A stretch of DNA of 64,000 nt from Exiguobacterium qingdaonense (GCF_018617855.1 NZ_JACSKY010000003.1:124001-188000); one strand, 5' to 3'; shown: positions 8,492 to 16,879, counted from the stretch's first letter. Notes: generated by a model from the sequence alone, not told the origin. Made by a program: numbers and translations.

Positions 8492-8521
8492 AAACCCCCG
8501 GACATTAGTTGTTCGGGGGTT
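8492..8521. terminator. Terminator between TerC gene and GNAT gene
   Basis: AACCCCCGGAC and GTTCGGGGGTT form a G/C-rich stem, and the hairpin overlaps the last codons of the minus-strand GNAT gene. The T-run is weak on the plus strand. Confidence 0.7.
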
Positions 8522-8984
8522 CGTTCTGTTCACGTGTCATCGAAAGAAAGGGGTATACGCCACCATTCGTCTCCTGCATGAACGTTTTCTCTCGCTTGAA
8601 ACCGAGCGATTCATATAGTCGGATAGCACGTTTGTTGAACGTGGCGACGGCAAGACGCACTGTGCGAGTCCCATATGTCGCCTCGATCCAATTTAGGATT
8701 GAAGTGAGGAATCGATGTCCGTTGCCGCTCCCCGTCAAATCAGGGCGCATGCCGAGACCGATGGAAACAGCGTCTACTGATTCGAATTGCAACGTGACGA
8801 AACCGATGAGTTCGTCGTCAAGAATGGCGAACGTTGTATCACCTCGTTCATCCGCATCTAAAAATAAGGCGAGGTCTTCCTCATCAGCGTCCATATTATA
8901 AAACGCGTATTCGCCTTCATAGCGCCACTTGAAAGCAATCAATTCGGCTTGCTCTTGGGTGAGTGGTTGAAACGTATGGCTCAT
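8505..8984 (-). CDS. GNAT-family N-acetyltransferase
   Basis: A 159-residue cytoplasmic acetyltransferase of the GNAT fold. The acetyl-CoA loop lies around GMRPDLTGSGNGHRFL, and VATFNKRAIRLYESLGFKRE is the typical motif-B helix and strand near the C-terminus. Substrate unknown; the C-terminal half resembles RimI/YjaB-like enzymes. Start ATG 8984 follows GAGGAA at seven bases. It is a single gene, convergent with the TerC gene and divergent from the next VOC gene. Confidence 0.88.
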   Translation of the reverse strand: MSHTFQPLTQEQAELIAFKWRYEGEYAFYNMDADEEDLALFLDADERGDTTFAILDDELIGFVTLQFESVDAVSIGLGMRPDLTGSGNGHRFLTSILNWIEATYGTRTVRLAVATFNKRAIRLYESLGFKREKTFMQETNGGVYPFLSMTREQNEPPNN

Positions 8985-9056
8985 AAAAATTCCTCGTCTC
9001 TGATTGAAGTGGTCGTGCTACACTCAAATCGTATCATGAAAACAAGGGGAGGGAAC

Positions 9057-9440
9057 ATGATGGCAGTCAAATTGGACATGGTCGGAATCGTCGTGACGGA
9101 TATGAAGCGGTCGCTCGACTTTTATCGGGCACTCGGGTTTGAGATTCCGGAAGCGATGAACGGGGAAGCGCATGTGGAGATTGATGAAGGAGGCGTGCGT
9201 CTCGCGTTTGATACGGTAGAAGTGGCTGAATCGGTATATGGGGAATGGAAACAGGGAACAGGACATCGAATCGAGCTCGCCTTCTTATGCGAAAGTCGTG
9301 ATGCGCTCAATCGCTTGTACGATACGGTCCTTGAAAAAGGATATACGTCACACAAGGCCCCGTGGGATACTTTTTGGGGACAACGCTATGCGATTCTATA
9401 TGACGCAGACGGGAACTTGGTCAGCTTGTTCGCCGCATAA
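9057..9440 (+). CDS. VOC (glyoxalase/bleomycin-resistance fold) protein
   Basis: A 127-residue single-module VOC protein: beta-alpha-beta repeats starting KLDMVGIVVTDMKRSLDFYR and ending RYAILYDADGNLVSLF, the usual close of the fold. The metal-ligand pattern of glyoxalase I is only partly present, so it may bind or modify a small molecule in another way. Two adjacent ATGs (9057 and 9060) follow AGGGGAGGG. It is monocistronic with a strong terminator. Confidence 0.82.
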   Translation: MMAVKLDMVGIVVTDMKRSLDFYRALGFEIPEAMNGEAHVEIDEGGVRLAFDTVEVAESVYGEWKQGTGHRIELAFLCESRDALNRLYDTVLEKGYTSHKAPWDTFWGQRYAILYDADGNLVSLFAA

Positions 9441-9477
9441 AAATAATCCCGGGCCATGCGGCTCGGGATTATTTTTT
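9441..9477. terminator. Bidirectional terminator, VOC gene / HxlR gene
   Basis: The AATAATCCCGGGC / GCTCGGGATTATT stem is followed by TTTTTT; it overlaps the end of the minus-strand HxlR gene. Confidence 0.9.
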
Positions 9478-9777
9478 GTCGTGGCATTCTCCCCATGAAC
9501 AAAGAGCGTTCATGGCAGGTTGAAGGCCGAGAGCATCTTCAGTTAATGAATACTCGACATGGAGGTGCTTCTCTGTCGAATAATCGATTCGACGCACCAT
9601 GCCGAGCTGTTCGAGCTCACGCAATTGGTCGGTCAACACTTTTCGGCTGACATCAGGAATCGCCCGTTGAATGTCAGAAAAACGGAGCGGTCCATCTTGA
9701 AGCGTGCAATACACTTGCGGGCGCCATTTGCCGCCGATGATCTCGAGTGCCCGGTTGACGGGAAACGATGTGGCCAT
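9469..9777 (-). CDS. HxlR-family winged-helix regulator
   Basis: A 102-residue HxlR protein: ALEIIGGKWRPQVYCTL (first helix of the wing-helix domain), then RFSDIQRAIPDVSRKVLTDQLREL (recognition helix) and a C-terminal wing. Relatives YodB, HypR and CatR sense quinones and disulfide stress through an N-terminal Cys just before the PV-x-RAL motif; here that place is Phe (SFPVNRAL), and a Cys occurs later in VYCTL. ATG 9777 is chosen over an upstream TTG (9783) because of spacing from GAGG. It is divergent from a VOC/MDR operon that it probably controls. Confidence 0.88.
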   Translation of the reverse strand: MATSFPVNRALEIIGGKWRPQVYCTLQDGPLRFSDIQRAIPDVSRKVLTDQLRELEQLGMVRRIDYSTEKHLHVEYSLTEDALGLQPAMNALCSWGECHDKK

Positions 9778-9803
9778 GTTCAAAGAACCTCACTTTCGGG
9801 TAG

Positions 9804-9840
9804 TTACTTCAATGTGCGTACTTTTCTTCTTGCTTCAATG
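9804..9840. promoter_or_regulatory. Direct repeat in the HxlR/VOC divergent region
   Basis: TTACTTCAATG (9804-9814) and TTGCTTCAATG (9830-9840) are 10/11 identical and 26 bp apart. They sit in the only intergenic region shared by the regulator and its likely targets and may be operator half-sites. Confidence 0.35.
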
Positions 9841-9895
9841 ACAGTATCTTATCGTTATCCGCCAATTTGAGCAAATATAAAGGAGTAGATATGAC

Positions 9896-10387
9896 ATGAC
9901 GTATCCAAGAACATTTTCACACATCGGCCTTTCCGTACCGAATGTAACAGAAGCCGTAAAGTTTTATGAAGAGGTCATGGGCTGGTATACCATCATGACA
10001 CCATCGGACGTCGTCGAGGATGATTCGCCAATCGGGGTCATGTGTACCGACGTCTTTGGACCAGGCTGGGGTAAATTCCGCATCGCCCACATGTCAACAG
10101 GAGACGGGATTGGGATTGAGTTGTTCGAGTTCCCGAATAACGAGACACCGGAAGACAACTTCGAGTTTTGGAAGACCGGTATCTTCCACTATTGCGTCCA
10201 AGACCCTGATGTTGAGGGATTAGTCGAGAAGATTGTCGCCCATGGTGGCAAACAGCGGATGCCGATTCGTGAATACTATCCAGGCGAAAAACCGTATCGT
10301 ATGGTGTATTGCGAAGACCCGTTCGGCAACCTCGTTGAAATATATTCACATTCATACGAACTTACGTATTCGGAAGGAGCGTATTAA
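9896..10387 (+). CDS. VOC-family dioxygenase / lactoylglutathione-lyase-like protein
   Basis: A 163-residue VOC protein. FSHIGLSVPNVTEAVKFYEE opens the first module, and GIFHYCVQDPDVEGLVEKI with YCEDPFGNLVEIYSHSYE the second. His and Glu residues at the ends of the strands fit a metal site. Context, with an HxlR regulator on one side and a quinone-reductase-like gene two bases downstream, suggests removal of quinones, catechols or reactive aldehydes. ATG 9896 follows AAGGAG; an earlier ATG at 9891 is out of frame and meets a stop. Confidence 0.82.
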   Translation: MTYPRTFSHIGLSVPNVTEAVKFYEEVMGWYTIMTPSDVVEDDSPIGVMCTDVFGPGWGKFRIAHMSTGDGIGIELFEFPNNETPEDNFEFWKTGIFHYCVQDPDVEGLVEKIVAHGGKQRMPIREYYPGEKPYRMVYCEDPFGNLVEIYSHSYELTYSEGAY

Positions 10388-10389
10388 AC

Positions 10390-11370
10390 ATGAAAGCATG
10401 GCTACTCGACCAACCCGGTCTTGATCATTTGCATATTGGAGATATCGATCGACCGACACCTGAAACGGGAGAACTGTTGATTCGTGTCGAAGCGGTCGCA
10501 TTGAACCCTGTCGACTACAAAGTCGGCTCGAACGGGAACCCAAATTGGTCATATCCGCACATCCTCGGAGTCGACCTTGTCGGAGAAGTCGTCGAGGTAG
10601 GCTCAAGTATCGCCAACATCATTACGGGTTCACGTGTGGCCGTGCATACGAACCTTTCCAAATATGGCGGGTTCGCCGAATATGCGGTCGTCGATGCCCG
10701 GGCCTGTGCGGTCGTTCCACAAGGTGTGAGCGACGAGGCTGCTGCTTCAATCCTTTGTGCGGGGATGACAGCGTATGAAGCAGTCATGCAGAAGCTGAAC
10801 ACACGGGACAAGGAGACGATTCTCGTACACGCAGGAGCAGGCGGTGTCGGTGGCTTTGCGATTCAGCTCGCGAAGCGCCTCGGACTAAAAGTGTTCACGA
10901 CGGCGTCTCCTGAGAACTTTGAGTGGGTTGAGTCACTCGGAGCGGATGTAGCAATTGACTATAACGTCGAGGACGTGACGGCACGGATTATGGAAGAGAC
11001 GGATGGACGTGGTGTCGACTTGATTTTGAACACGGTCGGTCGCGACGTCGCAACAGCCGACCTCGATCGTCTCGCGTTCAGCGGACATCTCGCCTATATC
11101 GCCGGACCACCAGACATGACGAACATGAAAGGGTTCACCTTATCTCCATCGATTCACGAGGTGGCACTCGGGGCGGCGCATGCGAGCGAGGACGAACATG
11201 CGATTCGCAACTTGGCGTATATGGCCGAAGAGTTGATGAACTTACTCGATGCAGGTGAACTGAACGATCTCGTCACAGAAGTGCTATCGTTCGATCAGTT
11301 GAAAGAAGGTCTTGAAAAACTGCAAACGCGAAAAGTGCGTGGTAAACTCATCGTCCGCATTCGCGACTGA
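10390..11370 (+). CDS. MDR-type NAD(P)H:quinone oxidoreductase-like dehydrogenase
   Basis: A 326-residue zinc-independent member of the medium-chain dehydrogenase family. The N-terminal GroES-like half contains ALNPVDYKVG and PHILGVDLVGEV. The Rossmann half holds HAGAGGVGGFAIQLAKRLG, the nucleotide-binding loop. These enzymes reduce quinones or enones with NADPH. It starts two bases after the VOC stop, with its own AAGGAG, so the two are one operon. Divergence from an HxlR gene fits a thiol- or electrophile-stress module. Confidence 0.87.
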   Translation: MKAWLLDQPGLDHLHIGDIDRPTPETGELLIRVEAVALNPVDYKVGSNGNPNWSYPHILGVDLVGEVVEVGSSIANIITGSRVAVHTNLSKYGGFAEYAVVDARACAVVPQGVSDEAAASILCAGMTAYEAVMQKLNTRDKETILVHAGAGGVGGFAIQLAKRLGLKVFTTASPENFEWVESLGADVAIDYNVEDVTARIMEETDGRGVDLILNTVGRDVATADLDRLAFSGHLAYIAGPPDMTNMKGFTLSPSIHEVALGAAHASEDEHAIRNLAYMAEELMNLLDAGELNDLVTEVLSFDQLKEGLEKLQTRKVRGKLIVRIRD

Positions 11371-11473
11371 AAAGATGGCTCCCTGTTATATTGACAAGAA
11401 ACTAAAGAAAAGAAGAAGTACGGGCGATTTGTCTCATGACGAGCGATTGTTTTAGTAGTTCAGACAAATAAAG

Positions 11474-11514
11474 ACATGCACCATTCCTTTTTCGGGGATG
11501 GTGCATGTTTTTTT
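11474..11514. terminator. Terminator between MDR gene and SRPBCC gene
   Basis: ACATGCACCATTCC pairs with GGGATGGTGCATGT (one G-U), followed by seven T on the plus strand. The roughly 100 bases before it (11371-11473) show no gene or convincing signal. Confidence 0.88.
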
Positions 11515-12013
11515 ACTGGCTAACGATTGCTTCAAGACGATCAAGTTGGGAGGTGAACCCTTCGACAGCACCCATCTCGACGACTTGATGAAGGGCCTCT
11601 TCGTTCGGAAACTCGGAGCGGCTAATGAATAACGTGCCTTCCGGTGTATCGAGAAACTCATTCGTAATCGTCATGACAGGTAAGTCCGGGTTGACGTGCC
11701 CATCCGCATCCGAGAATGCATCCGTATAAACGATTCTTGAGGAAGGGTCGATCTCGATAAAAGTTGACTTCCCCCATGACTCCATACCGTAAAAATCACT
11801 CTGTTCTTTGTCGACGCATGTCATGCAATAATGCCAAATGCCACCTGGCTTGAAGTCGAAGCTATACACTTTTGTTTCCCATCCAGCCGGTCCCCACCAT
11901 TTTTCTAAGTGTGCCGGTGTCGAGAACGCTTCAAAAACAAGTTGGCGTGGTGCTTTAAACAGACGTTCCATAATCAAAGTGGTGCCCTCTACATGTGATT
12001 TGACCGTACTCAT
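11513..12013 (-). CDS. SRPBCC / AHSA1-domain protein
   Basis: A 166-residue START-like protein of the Aha1 C-terminal-domain family. Recognisable features are RLFKAPRQLVFEAFSTPAHL, then EKWWGPAGW, then FDFKPGGIWHY, ending in a long helix EEALHQVVEMGAVEGF. The fold forms a hydrophobic pocket; ligand unknown. ATG 12013 overlaps the TGA of the ArsR gene (ATGA) and has GGAG nine bases upstream. ArsR-AHSA1 pairs are common in Bacillota and form one unit, with the regulator controlling both. Confidence 0.88.
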   Translation of the reverse strand: MSTVKSHVEGTTLIMERLFKAPRQLVFEAFSTPAHLEKWWGPAGWETKVYSFDFKPGGIWHYCMTCVDKEQSDFYGMESWGKSTFIEIDPSSRIVYTDAFSDADGHVNPDLPVMTITNEFLDTPEGTLFISRSEFPNEEALHQVVEMGAVEGFTSQLDRLEAIVSQ

Positions 12014-12351
12014 GATCCATTCTCCTCTCGCTGTGACTCCGCTAAAAAGTTTTCCAACCGATCGAGTCGCGCCGTTTCCCGAGCGAGGTAGGTTCGCCAA
12101 GCATCTAACGGTTCGACAACTTGTGACTTGAGTGCATAGCGTCTACGATTGGCATCAATCGTTACAGTGACGAGACCTGCATCATGTAAGATGCGCAAAT
12201 GCTTCGACGTTTGTGGTTGACTGATCTCCAGCTGTGTTGCCATCATCCCGACTGTCCACTCTTGTTTCCGTAACAACTCCATCATCCGCAACCGGTTCGG
12301 GTCGGCTAACGCTTGAAACAAAGATGCCAATTTCTCTTCCATTTTCGTCAC
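12010..12351 (-). CDS. ArsR-family transcriptional repressor
   Basis: A 110-113-residue winged-helix protein: LFQALADPNRLRMMELLRKQ (helices 1-2), QLEISQPQTSKHLRILHDAG (helix-turn-helix), then a wing ending NRRRYALKS. No Cys pair for metals is present, so it is probably not a metal sensor; the AHSA1-linked ArsR subgroup is of this kind. A GTG at 12351 or ATG at 12342 may start translation. Two GAATATTC palindromes directly upstream suggest self-control. Confidence 0.88.
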   Translation of the reverse strand: MTKMEEKLASLFQALADPNRLRMMELLRKQEWTVGMMATQLEISQPQTSKHLRILHDAGLVTVTIDANRRRYALKSQVVEPLDAWRTYLARETARLDRLENFLAESQREENGS

Positions 12352-12363
12352 CGTCCTCTTGCT

Positions 12364-12406
12364 ATTATATATTCCCTCATTAGAATATTCGAAAACTAGA
12401 ATATTC
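12364..12406 (-). promoter_or_regulatory. ArsR operon promoter with twin palindromic operators
   Basis: TAGAATATTC occurs at 12381-12390 and again at 12397-12406, start to start 16 bp, each containing the palindrome GAATATTC. Reading leftward, TTCGAA followed 18 bp later by TATAAT (12369-12364) gives a promoter whose -35 lies inside the repeats, so a bound repressor would block it. Confidence 0.5.
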
Positions 12407-14696
12407 AGTTGCGGAACAATAAATTGAGTATGAGGTCGCCGATCGGTCGTTCTTTTCCTTCATAGGGGAACGCATGGATGTGGATGGCCGGGTTAAAGTT
12501 CAGTTCGATGATCCCATATTCGATGTGCCCATCATCGAGAAACGGGAGCATCATATCGACGCCGCAAATCGTAGCGCCGACCGACTGCGCCGCATCGACA
12601 GCAATACGTTTATAGACGTCAGGAATTTGGTCTGTGTAGTCGATGCTGTCGCCACCTGTACTGATGTTAGAGTTTTCACGCAAGAAAACACGCTCACCGA
12701 CAGCTGGAATACTATCGGGTGTCTTACCTTGGGCATATAAAAACGAGATGACGATATCGTCGATTTCAATTTTCTCGAGTGGCGTCTTATATCCTTTTCC
12801 ACGTAAGGGATCCTTGTTTTTTGTGGAAACGAGTTGATGAATCGTAGAGACACCGTCCCCTGTGACGTTTGCTGGGACGCGATGGAGGATACCGGCGACC
12901 TCATCTCCAATGACGAGGAAACGATATTCTTTTCCAGGTAAGAATGTCTCTAGTAAAACGACATCATCAAACGTTTTCGCATATTGGAACGCGGACAGCG
13001 CTTCTTCATACGTCGCTCCGTCTTTAAAAATATGAATGCCTACGCCAAAGTTCGTGGACTTTGGTTTTAAGACGATTGGTTTTTTTGAAAATTGATTCCA
13101 TGCTTGTGATAAATCGGATTCGTTATGAAGTTCTACACCTTCCGGGACACGAATCCCGTGTTCGGCGAGTACATATTTCGTCACCGTTTTATTCTCCATC
13201 ATCAAGACAGACACATAGTTGTCTTTTGATGTCTTCGTTGCCTGTTTGACGTACTCATAGCGTTTACCGTTATGAATGCGGATGAATTGATCGGATCGAT
13301 CGATGACGTCGACACGATACCCACGTTTGATAGCAGATTTCATTAATACTTGAGTGGACAGCTCAAGGTCGGAATAACCGTGTATGCGAAAACGATTTGC
13401 ATACGCGTCCTCATAAAAGTGTTCGGCCTGGGCCAGGGACCAAGCGTTATAACCCGTTTCAGTCATAATCATCTTCAGCCGAGAAGCGTACGTCATGTTC
13501 ACGTGATCAATTTTTTCGCGTAGAGCGGGGAAGATGTCTTTGAAGCCGAGGTCATAGTGCGTGTCAAACGCATCGATGGCGTCGAGGAGCTCTGTCGCGT
13601 ACGTGTGTAGTTGTACGTCGTCACCATTTCGAGTCAATGTACTCGTGGGTGACATGCCTTCTTTGGCGACGCGTTGTTGGTTATTGTACGCTTCAGCCTG
13701 CCAATCGGGATAAGTCGTCTCCTCAGTGAATGTCAAGTAGAGCAAAAACAGATGAAGAAACCGTAAATCTGAACGAGCAATCCCGGTCTTTTCAAACGGA
13801 TTTAAATCAATATTGCGAATTTCGATGTAATCGATGCCGTCCGCCTCAAGCTTGTCCAAATCGTTCCCCCCTCGTGATGTTTTCAATCGAATCGGGGAGT
13901 AAAGTTCGTTCGGATGTGTAATGTCCCCTTTGGCAATGAATCGACGTACATCATCTGCATATGCGGAGAGGGTCATATAGTTTGGATAAAGTGGTGCGAC
14001 ATTCGTATAACCGCAGTCGCTATTGCGATACGACAGCGCTATTTTATTCGAAAAAACATCTTCACGAAGTGCCTGCATATGATTGACACATTCTTCTTCA
14101 TAGCTTGTATGCACGGCCGGTGTGGCACCGAGCAAATAGACGATGAGCCAGCGCATTCTTAAATACTGACGAACCAGCTTCAAATAAATTTGGTCTTTGA
14201 AGTGTCTAAACTGCTCAGGCGAGCCTTCATGTAATGTCGATAACAGTTCATCGTCAAATGAGAAATTGAAATGAATACCGGAAATGAGTTGTTTTTTCGC
14301 ACCGTATTTTTGTAGCAAATGCTGTCGATAACGACTGGCCTCGAGCCCAGACACGCCAAAGTCAGCAAGTGGAATCGTACCATCCTCGGGCAAGGCACAT
14401 GGCATCGATTGTGGCCAAAGTCGTTCGTCTCCGATGTTTAGCGCTGTAATATCGTATAGCGTCTCTAAAAAATCGTGTGTCGCTTCGATGGTCGGAAACG
14501 TCGGGGTGACGAGTTCAACCTGACTTTCAGAGAAGTCGGTCGTAATATATGGATGTGTTGCCTTATGACCGAGTGCTTCTGGATGTTTCGTGACAGCGAG
14601 GGCCCCGTCAGACGTGACCCGTAACATTTCACGCTCGATGGCGAACGTTCCGCTCGTAAGGAGACGATGGGGTAATTGATTAAACTGCTTCTGCAA
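12405..14696 (-). CDS. gshF: Bifunctional glutamate-cysteine ligase / glutathione synthetase GshF
   Basis: This 763-residue fusion makes glutathione from Glu, Cys and Gly. The N-terminal part (about 1-450) is the GshA-like ligase, with FAIEREMLRV near residue 18 and ISGIHFNFSF near 139. The C-terminal part (about 480-763) is an ATP-grasp domain, with PIVLKPKSTNFGVGIHIF and the metal-binding end YGIIELNFNPA. Length matches Listeria and Streptococcus GshF. It starts at TTG 14696 inside the last codons of the MATE gene, with AAGGAAG nine bases before it, so the two are cotranscribed. The stop falls in the ArsR operator region. Confidence 0.95.
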   Translation of the reverse strand: MQKQFNQLPHRLLTSGTFAIEREMLRVTSDGALAVTKHPEALGHKATHPYITTDFSESQVELVTPTFPTIEATHDFLETLYDITALNIGDERLWPQSMPCALPEDGTIPLADFGVSGLEASRYRQHLLQKYGAKKQLISGIHFNFSFDDELLSTLHEGSPEQFRHFKDQIYLKLVRQYLRMRWLIVYLLGATPAVHTSYEEECVNHMQALREDVFSNKIALSYRNSDCGYTNVAPLYPNYMTLSAYADDVRRFIAKGDITHPNELYSPIRLKTSRGGNDLDKLEADGIDYIEIRNIDLNPFEKTGIARSDLRFLHLFLLYLTFTEETTYPDWQAEAYNNQQRVAKEGMSPTSTLTRNGDDVQLHTYATELLDAIDAFDTHYDLGFKDIFPALREKIDHVNMTYASRLKMIMTETGYNAWSLAQAEHFYEDAYANRFRIHGYSDLELSTQVLMKSAIKRGYRVDVIDRSDQFIRIHNGKRYEYVKQATKTSKDNYVSVLMMENKTVTKYVLAEHGIRVPEGVELHNESDLSQAWNQFSKKPIVLKPKSTNFGVGIHIFKDGATYEEALSAFQYAKTFDDVVLLETFLPGKEYRFLVIGDEVAGILHRVPANVTGDGVSTIHQLVSTKNKDPLRGKGYKTPLEKIEIDDIVISFLYAQGKTPDSIPAVGERVFLRENSNISTGGDSIDYTDQIPDVYKRIAVDAAQSVGATICGVDMMLPFLDDGHIEYGIIELNFNPAIHIHAFPYEGKERPIGDLILNLLFRN

Positions 14697-16008
14697 GGGA
14701 AGTCACTTCCTTTTTCGTTAATCGGACAAAGAGGGCGGAGACAAGCCCCTTGACGATACTTGAGATGGCGATACTCCACCAGATGGCATCGATTCCAAGA
14801 TAAGGCTCAAGAAACAACGCGAGTGGGATACGGGCCACCGTGAAAACAATCGAGATGGTCGCAGGAATTTTCGGTAGTCCGAGTCCTGAGAAGTAGCCGT
14901 TTCCAATCATTTCAATCGAAGAGAAAACGAGAGAGACCCCGATGATTCGCAAATAGCTCGCCCCAATCTCGATGGTTCGAACATCATCGACGAATAGACC
15001 GATCAGGAGATTCGGGACGGTTAAAAATAACAACATGATGAACCCCGTATAGATCATCCCGAGTCGGGTCGTTACGCGGTACCCTTCATAAACTCGATTT
15101 ACTTTTCGTGCCCCGAGGTTTTGTCCGGTATAACTGGCCATTGCCCCGTTGAGCCCTCCAATCATCATATAGGCGATCGACTCGATTTGGAGTCCGATGC
15201 GCTGTGCCGCAATCGCTTCAGTCCCATACGAACCGATCATGCGAGCGAGGAAAATGCTGATGACGGTGAATAAAATCCGTTGGGTCGCCATCGGAAATCC
15301 GAGACGAATGATTTCTTTATAGTCAGCTCGAGTCGGCCGAACGGTTTCTTCCCAATCGAATAAAGCACGGGCCCGACGCCAGAAGAACCCGAACATGACG
15401 ACGTTGGCGACAAGTGTCGCAAGAGCAGCCCCAAGGACACCGAGTTGAAATGGATAAATGAAGATTGGCGAGAGAACCATATTGAGGATGACGCCTGTCG
15501 CATTGATTCGCATCGCTGTGGTCGTATTACCATAGGCACTGAATAGACGGGCAAACAATAAATTGAAGAAAGAGAAAATGAGCATTGGCGCGCTGACAAA
15601 CAAGTACCCGTACGCGAGTTGCTCCACGGCAGGGTCGCTCATATTCAAAAATCCGATGAAGACGTGACCGAAAAAGATCAATAATAAGGCATATGAAAGA
15701 CCGAGTGCTAGATTCAGACGTCTTCCGGCCCGAACGTAGCGCTGGACGAACTTCAAATCACGTTTCCCAATCGCTTGTGATGCCTTGATTCCGGCACCGA
15801 CGACAATCAACGACTGAATCGCCTGTCCGAGCATGATGTAAAAGCTGGCCGCACCGACACTTGCGACGGCATCGCTCCCGAGCGCACCGACCCAAAACAT
15901 ATCGACGAGACTATACGTAAACTGTAACAATGAGCTGCCGACGAGTGGCAAGGCAAGGGCCAGAATGACACGTTGCACATTTCCAATCGTCAAATCGACG
16001 GTTTTCAC
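14680..16008 (-). CDS. MATE-family multidrug / toxin efflux protein
   Basis: A 442-residue polytopic protein with about twelve helices. It opens VKTVDLTIGNVQRVILALALP, and DMFWVGALGSDAVASVG is the first-repeat MATE signature; the second half repeats the fold (LGFPMATQRIL). MATE proteins expel cationic or aromatic compounds against Na+ or H+. GTG 16008 with AAAGGAG nine bases upstream is preferred to the frame-extended start at 16113, which would add an implausible N-terminus. Its last 17 bases overlap gshF, linking export to glutathione synthesis. Confidence 0.9.
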   Translation of the reverse strand: MKTVDLTIGNVQRVILALALPLVGSSLLQFTYSLVDMFWVGALGSDAVASVGAASFYIMLGQAIQSLIVVGAGIKASQAIGKRDLKFVQRYVRAGRRLNLALGLSYALLLIFFGHVFIGFLNMSDPAVEQLAYGYLFVSAPMLIFSFFNLLFARLFSAYGNTTTAMRINATGVILNMVLSPIFIYPFQLGVLGAALATLVANVVMFGFFWRRARALFDWEETVRPTRADYKEIIRLGFPMATQRILFTVISIFLARMIGSYGTEAIAAQRIGLQIESIAYMMIGGLNGAMASYTGQNLGARKVNRVYEGYRVTTRLGMIYTGFIMLLFLTVPNLLIGLFVDDVRTIEIGASYLRIIGVSLVFSSIEMIGNGYFSGLGLPKIPATISIVFTVARIPLALFLEPYLGIDAIWWSIAISSIVKGLVSALFVRLTKKEVTSLAEAV

Positions 16009-16110
16009 AAAGCAAGACTCCTTTAACCCTTTATATAACCATTTAGTTATATATAAACATGATGTAATAGAATTAGCAATCAGGAAATCAGATTCGATGA
16101 AAAATGGACA

Positions 16111-16139
16111 CAAAAAAAGGAACTCGTATCGAATTCCTT
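16111..16139 (-). terminator. Terminator of the XRE/membrane-protein operon
   Basis: On the minus strand GGAATTCG / CGAGTTCC forms a stem with one G-U, followed by seven T. Confidence 0.8.
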
Positions 16140-16614
16140 AACGTGTATAAGCGCGAATCCAAGTCACCATATAGACGAATGTCGCGATGATGAGCGTTGA
16201 GGCGAGTGCGTAGATTGGATAAGTAGGGAGTGCATCTTCAAATAGTGGATAGAACATGAACGATCCCATAAGAATGGGGACCGAAATACTAAAAGAGACA
16301 TAGGCAGCTTTTGTCGCTTTCGCAGTGATGATTTGTTCACGTTCATCGACCTCACTGAATTCGGTCATTTGAACTGACCATTTCCAAAACGACAGATTTT
16401 TATTAGGTCGTGTCTTATAACTATAAATCGACCAAGAAATACCGAATAGGATAAGAGCGATCCAAGGTAAAGCATTCATTTGAAATATGAAAGCTTCGTC
16501 ACGATGATAATGGTTCACAGTTTGGTATATACCAGTGGTAAGCGATCCGAAAGACAAAGCTGTCAATATATACAGGACGATGCTTGAAATAGATTGAACG
16601 ACAACGTGTTTCAT
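16138..16614 (-). CDS. Four-helix membrane protein paired with an XRE regulator
   Basis: A 158-residue protein with four predicted membrane helices (about 8-27, 48-65, 105-122, 131-150) and a cytoplasmic loop with VDEREQIITAKATKAAY, a motif seen in DUF2178-like membrane proteins from memory. Function unknown. Its ATG overlaps the TGA of the upstream XRE gene by four bases, so the two are translated together, a common regulator/membrane-protein pair in bacilli. Confidence 0.7.
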   Translation of the reverse strand: MKHVVVQSISSIVLYILTALSFGSLTTGIYQTVNHYHRDEAFIFQMNALPWIALILFGISWSIYSYKTRPNKNLSFWKWSVQMTEFSEVDEREQIITAKATKAAYVSFSISVPILMGSFMFYPLFEDALPTYPIYALASTLIIATFVYMVTWIRAYTR

Positions 16615-16820
16615 TGTGACTCCTCCTCGATTGTGAATATAGATTCGACCGGTTCCTTGAACACTCTTGCGATGTGCATCGCCAGCATGAGAGACGGCGT
16701 GTAACTGCCTTTCTCGAGCGAGATGATCGTCTGTCTCGTCACGCCGACCTTTTCAGCAAGGTCGCCTTGCGTTAATTGGTGCCGGGCACGTAGTTCTTTC
16801 ACGCGATTGATTAATGGCAT
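16611..16820 (-). CDS. Small XRE-family (Cro/CI-like) repressor, 69 aa
   Basis: Essentially a bare helix-turn-helix: RVKELRARHQLTQGDLAEKVGVTRQTIISLEKG, then a helix LMLAMHIARVF. It is of the YozG/short-Xre type, in which the regulator sits directly before a membrane protein gene. ATG 16820 follows GAGGTGG. Direct repeats of TAATGTAAA upstream are likely its operator. Confidence 0.9.
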   Translation of the reverse strand: MPLINRVKELRARHQLTQGDLAEKVGVTRQTIISLEKGSYTPSLMLAMHIARVFKEPVESIFTIEEESQ

Positions 16821-16849
16821 GGAGCCACCTCATTTCTAGGTTCTGTCAC

Positions 16850-16879
16850 TAATGTAAAATAAACTATACATAATGTAAA
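16850..16879 (-). promoter_or_regulatory. Direct-repeat operator and promoter of the XRE operon
   Basis: TAATGTAAA occurs at 16850-16858 and 16871-16879, exactly 21 bp apart, so both copies face the same side of the helix. On the minus strand one copy gives the -35 (TTTACA) and, after 17 bp, the other gives a weak -10 (TACATT). Confidence 0.5.
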
